From Thermobrachium celere DSM 8682 (GTDB taxonomy: Bacteria > Bacillota > Clostridia > Clostridiales > Caloramatoraceae), in NCBI RefSeq assembly GCF_000430995.1, contig NZ_HF952018.1:1306449-1370448 (forward strand): a stretch of DNA of 64,000 nt. The letters are read 5' to 3'. A program made the translations under genes and the position numbers. This document shows positions 35,431 to 44,216 of the stretch, one piece after another (within the stretch, counting starts at the first letter, position 1; the number at the start of each line of letters is the position of its first letter). Below the pieces are notes generated by a model. The model was not told where the DNA came from, did no database searches, and saw nothing but the letters and a program-made list of their open reading frames with translations.

Positions 35431-37344
35431 TTACAATGTACTAATTTTTTTATCTATTTCTTCCTTAATCTTAGCTAAGAAGTCTTCAACAGCCATTGCA
35501 CCCATATCTCCTTCTTTTCTTGAACGAACAGATACATTTCCTGCCTCTACTTCTTTGTCACCTAGTATTAACATATATGGAACCTTTTGAAGTTGTGCTT
35601 CCCTTATCTTATATCCAATCTTTTCATTTCTTAAATCTGATTCTACTCTTATTCCGCTTTCTTTAAATTTCTCTTCAAGCTGCTTTGCATAATCATTTGC
35701 TCTGTCTGTAACAGGAAGTATCTTTACTTGTACAGGTGCAAGCCAAGTTGGGAATGCTCCAGCATAATGTTCTATTAATATTCCTATAAATCTTTCAATG
35801 CTTCCAAATATAACTCTGTGTATCATTACTGGTCTGTGCTTTTCTCCATCTTCACCTATGTAGTGAAGATCAAATCTTTCAGGCATTTGGAAATCTAACT
35901 GAATAGTTCCACATTGCCATGTTCTACCTAAACAATCCTTTAAGTGGAAATCAATCTTTGGTCCATAGAAGGCACCATCACCTTCATTAACTTTATAATC
36001 AAGTCCTGCAGCATTTAATGCATCAATTAATGCATTTGTTGCATTTTCCCAATCCTCATCGCTTCCCATTGAATCCTCTGGTCTAGTTGAAAGTTCAACA
36101 TGATACTCAAATCCAAATAGTTTGTAAACTTCATCAATTAGTCTAATTACACCTAAAACTTCATCTTTTATTTGTGTTGGAAGCATAAATATATGCGCAT
36201 CATCCTGTGTAAAGCATCTAACCCTCATTAATCCATGTAATGCACCTGATATTTCGTGTCTATGTACAAGTCCAAGTTCTCCAAGTCTAAGTGGTAATTC
36301 TCTATAGCTGTGCATTTGGCTCTTATAAACTAATATACCTCCAGGACAGTTCATTGGTTTTACTGCAAAATCTTGTTCATCTATCTTTGTAAAGTACATA
36401 TTCTCTTTATAGTGATCCCAGTGTCCTGAACGATGCCATAATGATTCATTTAATATTATTGGAGTTTTTATTTCTTTATATCCATTCTTTTGATGAATTT
36501 GTCTCCAGAAGTTTTCAAGTTCATTTCTAACAACCATACCCTTAGGTAAGAAGAATGGGAATCCTGGTCCTTCTTCCATTATAGCAAATAGTTCTAGTTC
36601 CTTACCAAGTTTTCTATGATCTCTCTTCTTTGCCTCTTCAAGCATATTTAAATATGCGTCTAAATCACTCTTTTTAGTAAAGGCTGTACCATATATTCTC
36701 TGAAGCATCTTATTCTTTTCATCGCCTCTCCAGTATGCTCCAGCTACTGATAGAAGCTTTATAGCCTTAACTCTTCCAGTTGATGGAACATGAGGCCCCG
36801 CACAAAGATCTACAAATTCTCCTTGCTTATAGAAGGATATCTCTTCTCCTTCTGGTAGTTCTTCAATAAGCTCCACTTTATATGGTTCATTCTTTTCCTT
36901 CATTAGCTTAATAGCATCCTCTCTTGAAAGAGTAAATCTTTCAAGTTCATAATCTTCTTTTATAATTTTTTCCATTTCCTTTTCAATTTCTGAAAGCATA
37001 TCTGGTGAAATAGGAAAATCTGCATCAAAATCATAATAGAAACCATTATCAATTGCTGGTCCGATAGCTAATTTTACATTTGGATAAAGTCTCTTTACTG
37101 CTTGAGCTAAAATATGAGAAGCAGTATGTCTAAGTGCCCATCTTCCATCCTCATCGTCAAAAGTTAGTATTTCCACTGAACAATCCCTATCAATTGTCTT
37201 CATTAAGTCAACCACTTCACCATCAACCTTTGCAGCAAGTGCCGCCTTATAAAGTCCCATACCTATCTTTTTGGCTACCTCTTCAACCTTCACTGGACCT
37301 TCAAACTCTAAAACCTTTCCATCCTTTAATGTAACTTTAATCAT
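35431..37344 (-). CDS. thrS: Threonine--tRNA ligase
   Basis: 637 residues with all four ThrRS parts. TGS domain 1-62. Second additional/editing domain about 63-230, with zinc motif HTASHILAQAV and the later CAGPHVP. Class II catalytic core with MNCPGGILVYK, RHEISGALHGLMRVRCFTQDDAHIF and FGSIERFIGILIEHY. Anticodon-binding domain from about 535. The start MIKVTLKDG follows AAGGAGGGATAAAA. It is monocistronic under a threonine T-box. Confidence 0.98.
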   Translation of the reverse strand: MIKVTLKDGKVLEFEGPVKVEEVAKKIGMGLYKAALAAKVDGEVVDLMKTIDRDCSVEILTFDDEDGRWALRHTASHILAQAVKRLYPNVKLAIGPAIDNGFYYDFDADFPISPDMLSEIEKEMEKIIKEDYELERFTLSREDAIKLMKEKNEPYKVELIEELPEGEEISFYKQGEFVDLCAGPHVPSTGRVKAIKLLSVAGAYWRGDEKNKMLQRIYGTAFTKKSDLDAYLNMLEEAKKRDHRKLGKELELFAIMEEGPGFPFFLPKGMVVRNELENFWRQIHQKNGYKEIKTPIILNESLWHRSGHWDHYKENMYFTKIDEQDFAVKPMNCPGGILVYKSQMHSYRELPLRLGELGLVHRHEISGALHGLMRVRCFTQDDAHIFMLPTQIKDEVLGVIRLIDEVYKLFGFEYHVELSTRPEDSMGSDEDWENATNALIDALNAAGLDYKVNEGDGAFYGPKIDFHLKDCLGRTWQCGTIQLDFQMPERFDLHYIGEDGEKHRPVMIHRVIFGSIERFIGILIEHYAGAFPTWLAPVQVKILPVTDRANDYAKQLEEKFKESGIRVESDLRNEKIGYKIREAQLQKVPYMLILGDKEVEAGNVSVRSRKEGDMGAMAVEDFLAKIKEEIDKKISTL

Positions 37345-37377
37345 TTTTATCCCTCCTTATGATATTTTTATAAACAA

Positions 37378-37610
37378 AAAAACTCTCATCCAAAAAATGG
37401 GACGAGAGTTCTCGCGGTTCCACCCAAATTGACCTTACGGTCCACTCAATGCATTAACGCAGCTTCACGCCTAGCCTTACTAAGCTTCAGGTAGGAGCTT
37501 CGGGGTGGTTTTCAATCATCCATGTTAAGGAAACCTTCCAGCCAATGGGTTTCCCTCTCTGGTAACTGGGTATGATTTACTCTTCCCCTTCATCGCCTTT
37601 TCCTATTTTA
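37378..37610 (-). ncRNA. T-box leader of thrS
   Basis: The minus strand carries the T-box core TGGGTGGAACCGCGAG (near 37411-37426) and a terminator with arms AACTCTCGTCCCA and TGGATGAGAGTT before a U-run. Stem I blocks lie upstream. An ACC triplet in the AAAACCACCCCG stretch (about 37501-37512) is a plausible threonine specifier. Confidence 0.9.
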
Positions 37611-37616
37611 CTAATA

Positions 37617-37645
37617 ATTATATTTATTTAAATTATTTATGTCAA
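37617..37645 (-). promoter_or_regulatory. thrS promoter
   Basis: TTGACA (37640-37645), a 17-base spacer and TATAAT (37617-37622) on the minus strand. The -35 box lies within the last codons of the upstream ytxC gene. Confidence 0.85.
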
Positions 37646-38545
37646 TATAATATTATTTGTTGATGTACAAAGTTCACATCCGCTACAAACTGTCAATCTA
37701 TCACAAAATATATTTTTGATTGTCTCTATTGTTTCTTGGCTTGTAGAATTTTCAATACCATGTATTATAATATTTTTTGGTGCATAGGTAATTAGTGCAC
37801 TGATTAACATATCATGAATTGTTGCATCTATTTTGATTTCTGTTCCAAAATCTTCAAAAAACTCCGATGTTATATTGTTGTATTTATTATCATGAATTAA
37901 GTAATTACCATCCCTTTGAATAACTACATTAATCACATCATATCTACTTTCTTGAACATCAACAAAATACTTAAGAAGCTTTATAAACTCACTATATTCT
38001 TTTTCTATGATATATTCCTCTGTAATTTTTTCAACAATATACTTTAAATCCGATTCAAAATTTCTAAGCCTAAAGGTTATAAACCCATCAATTATTAGTT
38101 CTTTATTTTCATCTAGGTATTCTTCAATAATTTTTAATATAGTATTTTTTCTATTTATAACAAAAGATACACTATCGGCCGAAAAAATACCTGTTCCATT
38201 TAAAGCCATAACACACTTTTCTTTTATTAATTTTGCATCCTCATGGGATAAAAAATCGTAGTCATTTTTTAATATTTTTTCTATAATAACTGACTCATAT
38301 TGATTTACAATATATTCATATATGAGGTTTGCAACATAAACATAAAACATTTCACTAAAACTATCAAAAATTTTTATATCTCTTTCTGTTTCCTTCAAGA
38401 CACATTTAATATAATTCATGTTAGAAACTTTATTCTCATAAAGTGCTATATTTACACCTTTATCCTTGAAATAAAGACAAAGCTCACTCAATCTATCATA
38501 AATTTCTCTATTATCCTTGCTAAATCCAATAGATAGGAGAATCAT
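37637..38545 (-). CDS. ytxC: YtxC-like sporulation protein
   Basis: 302 residues, matching the family annotated as putative sporulation protein YtxC. Features are the N-terminal MILLSIGFSKDNREIYDRLSE, a helical middle with EKITEEYIIEKEYSEFIKLLKYFVDVQ, and a C-terminal CSGCELC cysteine pair. The molecular role is unknown; in Bacillus the gene is in the sigma-F/E sporulation programme. It precedes thrS, as in many Clostridia. There is no signal peptide or membrane span. Confidence 0.82.
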   Translation of the reverse strand: MILLSIGFSKDNREIYDRLSELCLYFKDKGVNIALYENKVSNMNYIKCVLKETERDIKIFDSFSEMFYVYVANLIYEYIVNQYESVIIEKILKNDYDFLSHEDAKLIKEKCVMALNGTGIFSADSVSFVINRKNTILKIIEEYLDENKELIIDGFITFRLRNFESDLKYIVEKITEEYIIEKEYSEFIKLLKYFVDVQESRYDVINVVIQRDGNYLIHDNKYNNITSEFFEDFGTEIKIDATIHDMLISALITYAPKNIIIHGIENSTSQETIETIKNIFCDRLTVCSGCELCTSTNNIILT

Positions 38546-38610
38546 ATTATCACTCCCTTCAAGTTTAGTATATGTTCATAAGTAAAACATATACTACTAA
38601 ACTTTCAAAG

Positions 38611-39378
38611 TTACATTATAGAATATTCCTTTAAAGGAATTAATGTACCATAATCTATTAAATTTCCTTTAGATAGATTTTGATACTTCTTTTCAAATTT
38701 ATTCAAAAATTGACTTATTGCATAAAAATCCGGATGAGACTCAATTCTACCATAAAATGATAATACATCTTTTGATATAAAACCCGAACATCCACCAATA
38801 AATCCATAATTTAACTCAAATAATTCGATATGTCCTGGATTAATTAGAAGGGAGTGTATAGAATTCAAAATAGCCTTTTTATGTATTCCCCTATCGGATG
38901 TAATTATAGCATTTTCTGAAACTATGCATATAGAACACTTTGCATACCCTTGTTTTACATCAATTAATTTCACATTTCTTTTAATTAATTCGTCTAATAA
39001 TATTTCATCCGTATATTTAATATTTAGTACCGCAAAATTGCCTATTCTTGCTACATTATAAGGTACGTCTTCTGGATATTTTGAATTTATATATTTTTTG
39101 CCTATTATAATTTCAAAACCTTCCTGTTCAAGTGCATAGTAAAATTTATCGTCAATGTTTGGAGCAATAACTATTTTGTTATCACCTAAATGATGAAATT
39201 GAATATCTGGATGATATGATACAGCTTCATATAATGAGCTTTGTCTATTTGTTTTTATTATTCTTATGCCTAATTTTTTAATATTATCTTCAATCTCATT
39301 GTTTATTCTTCCATCACATACTGCTAAGGAGACTCCCCCTTTTGGTAAATTAGGAGTTTGTATAAATCTTTCCTTCAA
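38611..39378 (-). CDS. DUF6873-type protein (guanidine-modifying-enzyme-like fold)
   Basis: 255 residues. It resembles a Clostridia family assigned to the arginine-deiminase-like GME fold. Visible pieces are ARIGNFAVLNIKYTDEILLDEL, DVKQGYAKCSICIVSENAIITSD, LLINPGHIELFELNYGFIGGCSGF and GRIESHPDF. A buried cysteine near GGCSG and a histidine near NPGH could be catalytic, but no reaction is known. The start is TTG (39376-39378), 5 bases after GGGAGAGG; no ATG gives a comparable N terminus. It lies between the tRNA cluster and ytxC. Confidence 0.75.
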   Translation of the reverse strand: MKERFIQTPNLPKGGVSLAVCDGRINNEIEDNIKKLGIRIIKTNRQSSLYEAVSYHPDIQFHHLGDNKIVIAPNIDDKFYYALEQEGFEIIIGKKYINSKYPEDVPYNVARIGNFAVLNIKYTDEILLDELIKRNVKLIDVKQGYAKCSICIVSENAIITSDRGIHKKAILNSIHSLLINPGHIELFELNYGFIGGCSGFISKDVLSFYGRIESHPDFYAISQFLNKFEKKYQNLSKGNLIDYGTLIPLKEYSIM

Positions 39379-39409
39379 TAAAACCTCTCCCTTTCATACC
39401 AAAATACTA

Positions 39410-39449
39410 TAAAATTAAGGGATAGAAGTTCTTTACTTCTATCCCTTAA
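39410..39449 (-). terminator. Terminator of the tRNA cluster
   Basis: The perfect 15-bp stem TTAAGGGATAGAAGT / ACTTCTATCCCTTAA (39415-39429 with 39435-39449) lies just past tRNA-Cys. It is followed on the minus strand by TTTTATAG. Confidence 0.85.
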
Positions 39450-39452
39450 CTA

Positions 39453-39527
<75 letters not shown>

Positions 39528-39538
39528 ATATTAAATTT

Positions 39539-39614
39539 TGGAGCGGGAAACGGGACTCGAACCCGCGGCATTCACCTTGGCAAGGTGACGCTCTACCAAC
39601 TGAGCTATTCCCGC
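39539..39614 (-). tRNA. tRNA-Gly (GCC)
   Basis: Acceptor GCGGGAA/TTCCCGC with discriminator T and encoded CCA. The anticodon is GCC, read in CTTGCCAAG. The T-arm has GGTTCGAGTCC. Confidence 0.96.
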
Positions 39615-39622
39615 ATAAAATT

Positions 39623-39698
39623 TGGTGGCCAGAGCCGGAATCGAACCAGCGACACGGGGATTTTCAGTCCCCTGCTCTACCTACTGAGCTATCTGGCC
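39623..39698 (-). tRNA. tRNA-Phe (GAA)
   Basis: Acceptor GGCCAGA/TCTGGCC with discriminator A and encoded CCA. The anticodon GAA lies in ACTGAAAAT. This is a probable ligand species for the pheST T-box about 8 kb away. Confidence 0.96.
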
Positions 39699-39701
39699 AA
39701 A

Positions 39702-39778
39702 TGGCGACCCAGAAGGGGCTCGAACCCTCGACCTCCGGCGTGACAGGCCGGCACTCTAACCAGCTGAGCTACTGGGCC
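39702..39778 (-). tRNA. tRNA-Asp (GTC)
   Basis: Acceptor GGCCCAG/CTGGGTC (one G-T pair), discriminator G and encoded CCA. The anticodon is GTC in CCTGTCACG. The D-arm is AGCTCAGCTGGTTAGAGT. Confidence 0.96.
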
Positions 39779-39783
39779 ATATA

Positions 39784-39859
39784 TGGTGGGCACGACAGGG
39801 CTCGAACCTGTGACCCTCTGCTTGTAAGGCAGATGCTCTCCCAGCTGAGCTACGCGCCC
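39784..39859 (-). tRNA. tRNA-Val (TAC)
   Basis: Acceptor GGGCGCG/CGTGCCC with wobble, discriminator A and encoded CCA. The anticodon TAC lies in CCTTACAAG. First in the cluster, 20 bases from its promoter -10 box. Confidence 0.96.
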
Positions 39860-39879
39860 AATTCCTTTTGACATAATTT

Positions 39880-39908
39880 ATAATACAATGAATTTAACGT
39901 TTTGTCAA
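39880..39908 (-). promoter_or_regulatory. Promoter of the Val-Asp-Phe-Gly-Cys tRNA cluster
   Basis: TTGACA (39903-39908), a 17-base spacer and TATTAT (39880-39885) on the minus strand, immediately upstream of tRNA-Val. Confidence 0.85.
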
Positions 39909-39927
39909 CACATTTTATAATATTTTT

Positions 39928-40632
39928 TTACGCATATTTTAACTTAGAATGAAATTTCTTCTTATTTTCATACATTCTGCGATCTGCCTCTTGTATGAAA
40001 TCTACTACACTTTCATATTGTTTTGTATATGTTGCTATTCCAAAACTAACACTTAGTTCAACTTTATTCATCTTATTAAGTTCATCTATTTTAAAGTTAA
40101 TTCTTCCCACAATATTGTCTGCATCAATTTCATTACAGTTTAGTACAACTATTAAAAACTCATCTCCTCCAAGCCTTATTACAAAATCATCTTTTTTTAT
40201 ACAGCTTCTAAATATTTTACTTACATTTATAATGGCCTTATCCCCTTCACAATGTCCAAAACTATCATTAATTAATTTTAAGTTATTTAAGTCAGCATAT
40301 ATAATTGATATTGGAGTTTTAGAGTATTTATTTATAATACTTGTTAACTTCTCCAAACCTGCTCTTCTATTTAAACACTTAGTCATAGCATCGTGTGTTG
40401 CATAAAATTCCCACATCTTCATTCTTCTTTTTATTTCCCTTTTTACAAGTACATAAATAAGGATAGACGATATACATATAAATATACTTCCTTTTACAAT
40501 GGAAAAATTTAAAATCATATTTTTATCTCTAACTAGGCTATATAATATCCTATCAGATAGCATTACCCAACAAATACCAAACAAAAAATAATATAATGCA
40601 ACTTTTAAAGCTCCAAATCCAATTTTTTTCAT
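39928..40632 (-). CDS. Membrane-anchored GGDEF diguanylate cyclase
   Basis: About 234 residues. Two N-terminal hydrophobic segments (near 9-27 and 42-62) form a hairpin anchor. The GGDEF domain starts near residue 75 (FYATHDAMTKCLNRRAGLEKL) and holds an intact RLGGDEFLIVV active loop. The protein should make cyclic di-GMP from two GTP. No RxxD inhibitory motif is obvious just upstream of GGDEF. ATG 40632, about 9 bases after AGAGG, is preferred over the ATG pair at 40641. Confidence 0.88.
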   Translation of the reverse strand: MKKIGFGALKVALYYFLFGICWVMLSDRILYSLVRDKNMILNFSIVKGSIFICISSILIYVLVKREIKRRMKMWEFYATHDAMTKCLNRRAGLEKLTSIINKYSKTPISIIYADLNNLKLINDSFGHCEGDKAIINVSKIFRSCIKKDDFVIRLGGDEFLIVVLNCNEIDADNIVGRINFKIDELNKMNKVELSVSFGIATYTKQYESVVDFIQEADRRMYENKKKFHSKLKYA

Positions 40633-40811
40633 TCCCATCATCCTCTACAATTGATCTATTAAGGATTTCGAATTTTATTTCAAAAACTTTATATACTTTA
40701 TCTAATATTTTTTATAAATTTGTGAAGATGCAAAAACATATTTACCTAAAAATTCTATCATAATCAAAAGATGTAAGTCAAATAAAATTTATACAAACAA
40801 TTGATGATAAA

Positions 40812-40850
40812 AATTAACCCCCATGCGAAATTTAAACTGCATGGGGGTTA
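40812..40850 (-). terminator. Terminator of hslO
   Basis: The perfect 12-bp stem TAACCCCCATGC/GCATGGGGGTTA (40814-40825 with 40839-40850) is followed by a weak U tract on the minus strand (TTTTTATC). Confidence 0.75.
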
Positions 40851-40898
40851 TTACCAAAACATTAGCTAAACTTTTTATATAGAATATTTAATATGAGA

Positions 40899-41777
40899 TC
40901 AACCAATTGTATCTATCAATTTTTGAATATCCTCCCTTGTAAATTGGTATCTTCTGTCACAAAAATGGCACTCTACCTGCATAAGTTCTTCCTCTTCCTT
41001 TAACCTCTCAAGTTCATCTTTTCCTAATGCAATAAGTGCCTTTTCCACCCTTTCTCTTGAACAGTCACATTCATAGGATATTTGCATTTCATCATGTATC
41101 TTTAAGTCCATATCATCAAAAAGCAGATTAAGTATATCTTCACAGCTCTTTCCTTCTGCAATTAATGTTGAAAGTGGAGGTATTTCTTGAAGCCTAAATG
41201 TAATAATATCTGCAAGTAGTTCATTTGCACCAGGCATCATTTGTATTACAAGAGCACCTGCTGCTTTTATAGAAGTATCCTTATCAACAAGCACACCAAG
41301 TGCAACAGCAGAAGGTACTTGTTCTGATACTGTAAAATAATATGCTATATCGTCACCTATTTCTCCTGTATATATAGGAACACTACCAACATACGGATCT
41401 CTTAATCCCATATCCTTTACAACATTTAAAAATCCATCTTTTCCAACAGCTGCACCAACATTAAGTTTACCTTTGTCATTAAGTGGTAAATCTACATGTG
41501 GATTTGATATATACCCCTTTACATTTCCCTTTGAATTTGCAACAACAACCAAGTTACCTGCAGGTCCCTTACCATTCATAGATAACGTTAATGTATCCTT
41601 ATCTCCCTTTAACATTGCTCCCATAACAGTACCTGCTGATAAAAGCCTACCTAAAGCTGCAGATGCAGTAGGGCTCAAATCATGTATTTGTCTTGCCTTT
41701 TCAACTATATCTGTAGTAATTGCCATAAAAAGTCTTACATCTCCATTTGAAGCTGTAGCTCTAACTAATCTACCCAT
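40899..41777 (-). CDS. hslO: Redox-regulated chaperone Hsp33
   Basis: 292 residues, normal Hsp33 length. The N-terminal substrate-binding domain begins GRLVRATASNGDVRLF. The C-terminal zinc/redox switch shows the paired cysteines CDC (near 236-238) and CHFC (near 269-272). Oxidation releases zinc and activates the holdase under oxidative stress, useful to an anaerobe exposed to air. It is monocistronic with a consensus promoter. Confidence 0.96.
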   Translation of the reverse strand: MGRLVRATASNGDVRLFMAITTDIVEKARQIHDLSPTASAALGRLLSAGTVMGAMLKGDKDTLTLSMNGKGPAGNLVVVANSKGNVKGYISNPHVDLPLNDKGKLNVGAAVGKDGFLNVVKDMGLRDPYVGSVPIYTGEIGDDIAYYFTVSEQVPSAVALGVLVDKDTSIKAAGALVIQMMPGANELLADIITFRLQEIPPLSTLIAEGKSCEDILNLLFDDMDLKIHDEMQISYECDCSRERVEKALIALGKDELERLKEEEELMQVECHFCDRRYQFTREDIQKLIDTIG

Positions 41778-41836
41778 CGTTTTTCCTCCTAAAATTGTTA
41801 ATTTTAATTTGACTTTGCTTAAAAATTTTAGAATTA

Positions 41837-41865
41837 ATTATACAAATATAAAAAATTTGCGTCAA
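41837..41865 (-). promoter_or_regulatory. hslO promoter
   Basis: TTGACG (41860-41865), a 17-base spacer and TATAAT (41837-41842) on the minus strand. Confidence 0.8.
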
Positions 41866-41948
41866 CAAAAACAAAATTACTTTAATGTAACCAATTATCT
41901 AGACCATGAATATTATAATACAAAATCCTTTATTAAGGAGAGTTTTTT

Positions 41949-42092
41949 GTGGACAAAGAAAAAGATAAATTAAAGGTCAAAGTACGCCAATCTAAAGATG
42001 GAAGAAAGAAAAAAATAAAAATTGAAAATGATTTTTTTAAAATAAGTATTAGAGTTAAAGATAAAGATATTGAAGTTTGCGAAGATGAATAA
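41949..42092 (+). CDS. Small charged hypothetical protein (47 residues)
   Basis: The frame starts with GTG, 9 bases after TAAGGAG, and runs 47 codons to TAA. It encodes a lysine-rich protein (starting MDKEKDKLKVKVRQSKDGRK) with an acidic tail ending EVCEDE. Alternating charged and hydrophobic residues in IKIENDFFKISIRVKDKDIEV suggest a two-stranded beta hairpin. It is convergent with the methyltransferase gene, stopping 3 bases from its end, and no other gene occupies this strand. No family was recognised. The good ribosome site and clean boundaries support it as real. Confidence 0.55.
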   Translation: MDKEKDKLKVKVRQSKDGRKKKIKIENDFFKISIRVKDKDIEVCEDE

Positions 42093-42095
42093 AAT

Positions 42096-42833
42096 TTATT
42101 TTTTAGCAACAAATAGGGCTCTAATACTTTGCTGTTTTATATTTTCAAAACTATAATCATCAAATATCTCAACTTCTTTAAATCCAACTTCTTTTAATAC
42201 ATTAAATATGTAATCGTTTTTATATATTTTTTGTACATGCCTCTCATCAAATCTCCTGTAATATCTTCCTTCTTTTACAAAGAAACTTATATACATCTCT
42301 AAAATATCGTCATTAATATAGTTATCCCAAATATAACATATATCTTCTCTATTTAATGTAAATGTTTTTTCTCCTATAACCTCTCTTAATTTATATTCTG
42401 TGCTTATATCAAATAAAAAATATCCATCATCTTCTAAATGTTCATATACATTTTTAAAAGACATAATTAACTCATCTTCTTTTGTTATGTAGTTAAAACA
42501 ATCACAAAAACTAAATATAAATGGGAACTTCTTATTTAACCTAAAATTTCTTATATCCTGTTTTAAAAGATTAACCCTTAGTCTTTCCTTTCTTATCTTT
42601 TCTTCCGCTTTTGCTAGCATATCCTCTGAATTATCTATAGCAGTAACATCAAAGCCTAGTTTTTTTAAATTTATAGTCATATTACCTGTACCACAGCCAA
42701 GTTCTAAGCATTTTTTGTATTTTAATTCAATATTTTTATTGTGAAAATATTTTTTAATAAACTCTGTCCATTTATTATAATCCACATCCATAAGCTCATC
42801 ATACACCAATGATAAACTCGTATATTGCTCCAT
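42096..42833 (-). CDS. Class I SAM-dependent methyltransferase
   Basis: 245 residues. Motif I is LELGCGTGNMTINLKKLGF near residue 43, with VTAIDNSEDMLAKAEE as the acidic SAM-ribose contact and FSFCDCFNYI near motif II. This is the Methyltransf_25 / YqeM-like fold. The acceptor is unknown. It stands alone, divergent from manA across a 76-base gap and convergent with the small gene at 41949. ATG has a weak GGAGTGGAAG site. Confidence 0.85.
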   Translation of the reverse strand: MEQYTSLSLVYDELMDVDYNKWTEFIKKYFHNKNIELKYKKCLELGCGTGNMTINLKKLGFDVTAIDNSEDMLAKAEEKIRKERLRVNLLKQDIRNFRLNKKFPFIFSFCDCFNYITKEDELIMSFKNVYEHLEDDGYFLFDISTEYKLREVIGEKTFTLNREDICYIWDNYINDDILEMYISFFVKEGRYYRRFDERHVQKIYKNDYIFNVLKEVGFKEVEIFDDYSFENIKQQSIRALFVAKK

Positions 42834-42909
42834 ATACTTCCACTCCTATAAATTATTTTAATCTTACTATTCGCATTGTTTATAAAAATTATATCACAGG
42901 AGGTATTTT

Positions 42910-43869
42910 ATGCTATATCCATTATTTTTTCAACCTGTTTACAAAGAAACAATTTGGGGTGGTCAAAATCTTAAAAAACTTTTTCATAGAGAATTACCCT
43001 ACCAAAAAACAGCAGAAAGCTGGGAAGTATGCTGTCATAAAAATGGAATAAGTATAATTGAAAATGGAATTTTAAGAGGTAAATCTATTATAGAAGCAAT
43101 AAATGTATATAAAATAGACCTTATAGGTAACAAAGGACTAAAATTTGATACATTCCCTTTATTAATAAAATATATAGATGCCAATGACAATCTCTCTGTA
43201 CAGGTACATCCTGATGATGAATATGCCTTAAAAAACGAAGGCGAATTTGGTAAAACTGAAGTATGGTATGTTTTAAGTGCAAAGGAAAATGCTAAAATAA
43301 TTTATGGTGTGAAAAATGGCATAACAAAAGATGAGTTTAAAAAAAATATATTAAAAAATAATATAGAGGAATGCTTAAACTTTGTATCTGTAAAAAAAGG
43401 TGATGTAATTTTTATACCTCCTGGAACTGTACATGCCCTATTAGAAGGGATAGTAGTTGCAGAAATTCAGCAAAATAGCGATACGACATATAGAATATAT
43501 GATTGGAACAGAGTTGATAAGGATGGTAACCCTCGCAAACTACATGTTGATAAGGCACTTGATGTAATGGACTTTAATTTAAATGGTACAATTTACAATC
43601 CTACATTTAGCAAATTCAAAACCTACTCTATAGCTAATATTTCAAAGTGCAAATACTTCAATGTAGATGAAATTATAGTCCATGATAAGTACCAAGATGA
43701 AACAACTGGAGAATCCTTCTACATCTTTATGTGCATAGAAGGAAGCGGACTTTTACATTATAAAGGAGATTCATATTCAATTCCTGCAGGAAAAACCTTT
43801 ATGATACCCGCAAAGAAAGAAAAATTTTCAATTGAAGGTGAACTTAATCTTTTAAAAGTATATCTATAA
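42910..43869 (+). CDS. manA: Mannose-6-phosphate isomerase (class I, short Bacillus-type)
   Basis: 319 residues, the length of the Bacillus ManA/Pmi group. Zinc ligands are visible in LSVQVHPDDEYA (QxH) and KTEVWYVL (E), with FIPPGTVHALLEG supplying the third histidine. It interconverts fructose-6-phosphate and mannose-6-phosphate. CAGGAGGTATTTT lies directly before ATG 42910. Terminated at 43875-43912. No PTS or sugar-transport genes are adjacent. Confidence 0.95.
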   Translation: MLYPLFFQPVYKETIWGGQNLKKLFHRELPYQKTAESWEVCCHKNGISIIENGILRGKSIIEAINVYKIDLIGNKGLKFDTFPLLIKYIDANDNLSVQVHPDDEYALKNEGEFGKTEVWYVLSAKENAKIIYGVKNGITKDEFKKNILKNNIEECLNFVSVKKGDVIFIPPGTVHALLEGIVVAEIQQNSDTTYRIYDWNRVDKDGNPRKLHVDKALDVMDFNLNGTIYNPTFSKFKTYSIANISKCKYFNVDEIIVHDKYQDETTGESFYIFMCIEGSGLLHYKGDSYSIPAGKTFMIPAKKEKFSIEGELNLLKVYL

Positions 43870-43874
43870 TTTAT

Positions 43875-43912
43875 AGCCCGATGAATGTATTTTTAACATT
43901 CATCGGGCTTTT
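43875..43912 (+). terminator. Terminator of manA
   Basis: AGCCCGATGAATGT/ACATTCATCGGGCT (43875-43888 with 43896-43909) is a perfect 14-bp stem followed by T's. It may also serve the convergent SASP gene. Confidence 0.9.
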
Positions 43913-43942
43913 AAAAAATAAGACTAAATACCCTTAATTTAT

Positions 43943-44173
43943 TCACTTATTCCACTTTCTTCCTGCATCCTTGTTTCTTTTTGTCATAATTCCTCCAATT
44001 TTACCTGTCTCCTCAGCTGTAAGACCACTCCAACCATATTTTTTTACTTTATCTAAAAGCCCAAGTTCCTCTGCAATTTCGTATTTTATCCTTTCCCTCT
44101 CAAGTTCTTCTTCACTTAGCGGCTTTTTTGCTTTTAGTTTTGCCTTTACCTTCTTTTTAAACGGTGTTGCCAT
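43943..44173 (-). CDS. Alpha/beta-type small acid-soluble spore protein
   Basis: 76 residues. The C-terminal two thirds match the SASP alpha/beta family: RIKYEIAEELGLLDKVKKYGW and LTAEETGKIGGIMTKRN, holding the usual GPR protease region (EIAEELG) and DNA-binding segment (GGIMTKR). The N terminus is unusually lysine-rich (FKKKVKAKLKAKK). It coats and protects spore DNA. The ribosome site GAGGGGGTG lies within the hairpin at 44181-44211. Confidence 0.9.
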   Translation of the reverse strand: MATPFKKKVKAKLKAKKPLSEEELERERIKYEIAEELGLLDKVKKYGWSGLTAEETGKIGGIMTKRNKDAGRKWNK

Positions 44174-44180
44174 AATAACA

Positions 44181-44211
44181 CCCCCTCAGGATTATTTTTA
44201 TCCTAAGGGGG
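44181..44211 (-). promoter_or_regulatory. Intergenic hairpin covering the SASP ribosome binding site
   Basis: CCCCCTCAGGAT (44181-44192) pairs with ATCCTAAGGGGG (44200-44211) with one mismatch and a 7-base loop. On the minus strand the 3' arm is ATCCTGAGGGGG, the SASP Shine-Dalgarno. There is no U-run, so it is not a standard terminator for oppF, which ends 6 bases upstream. Confidence 0.6.
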
Positions 44212-44216
44212 TAATT

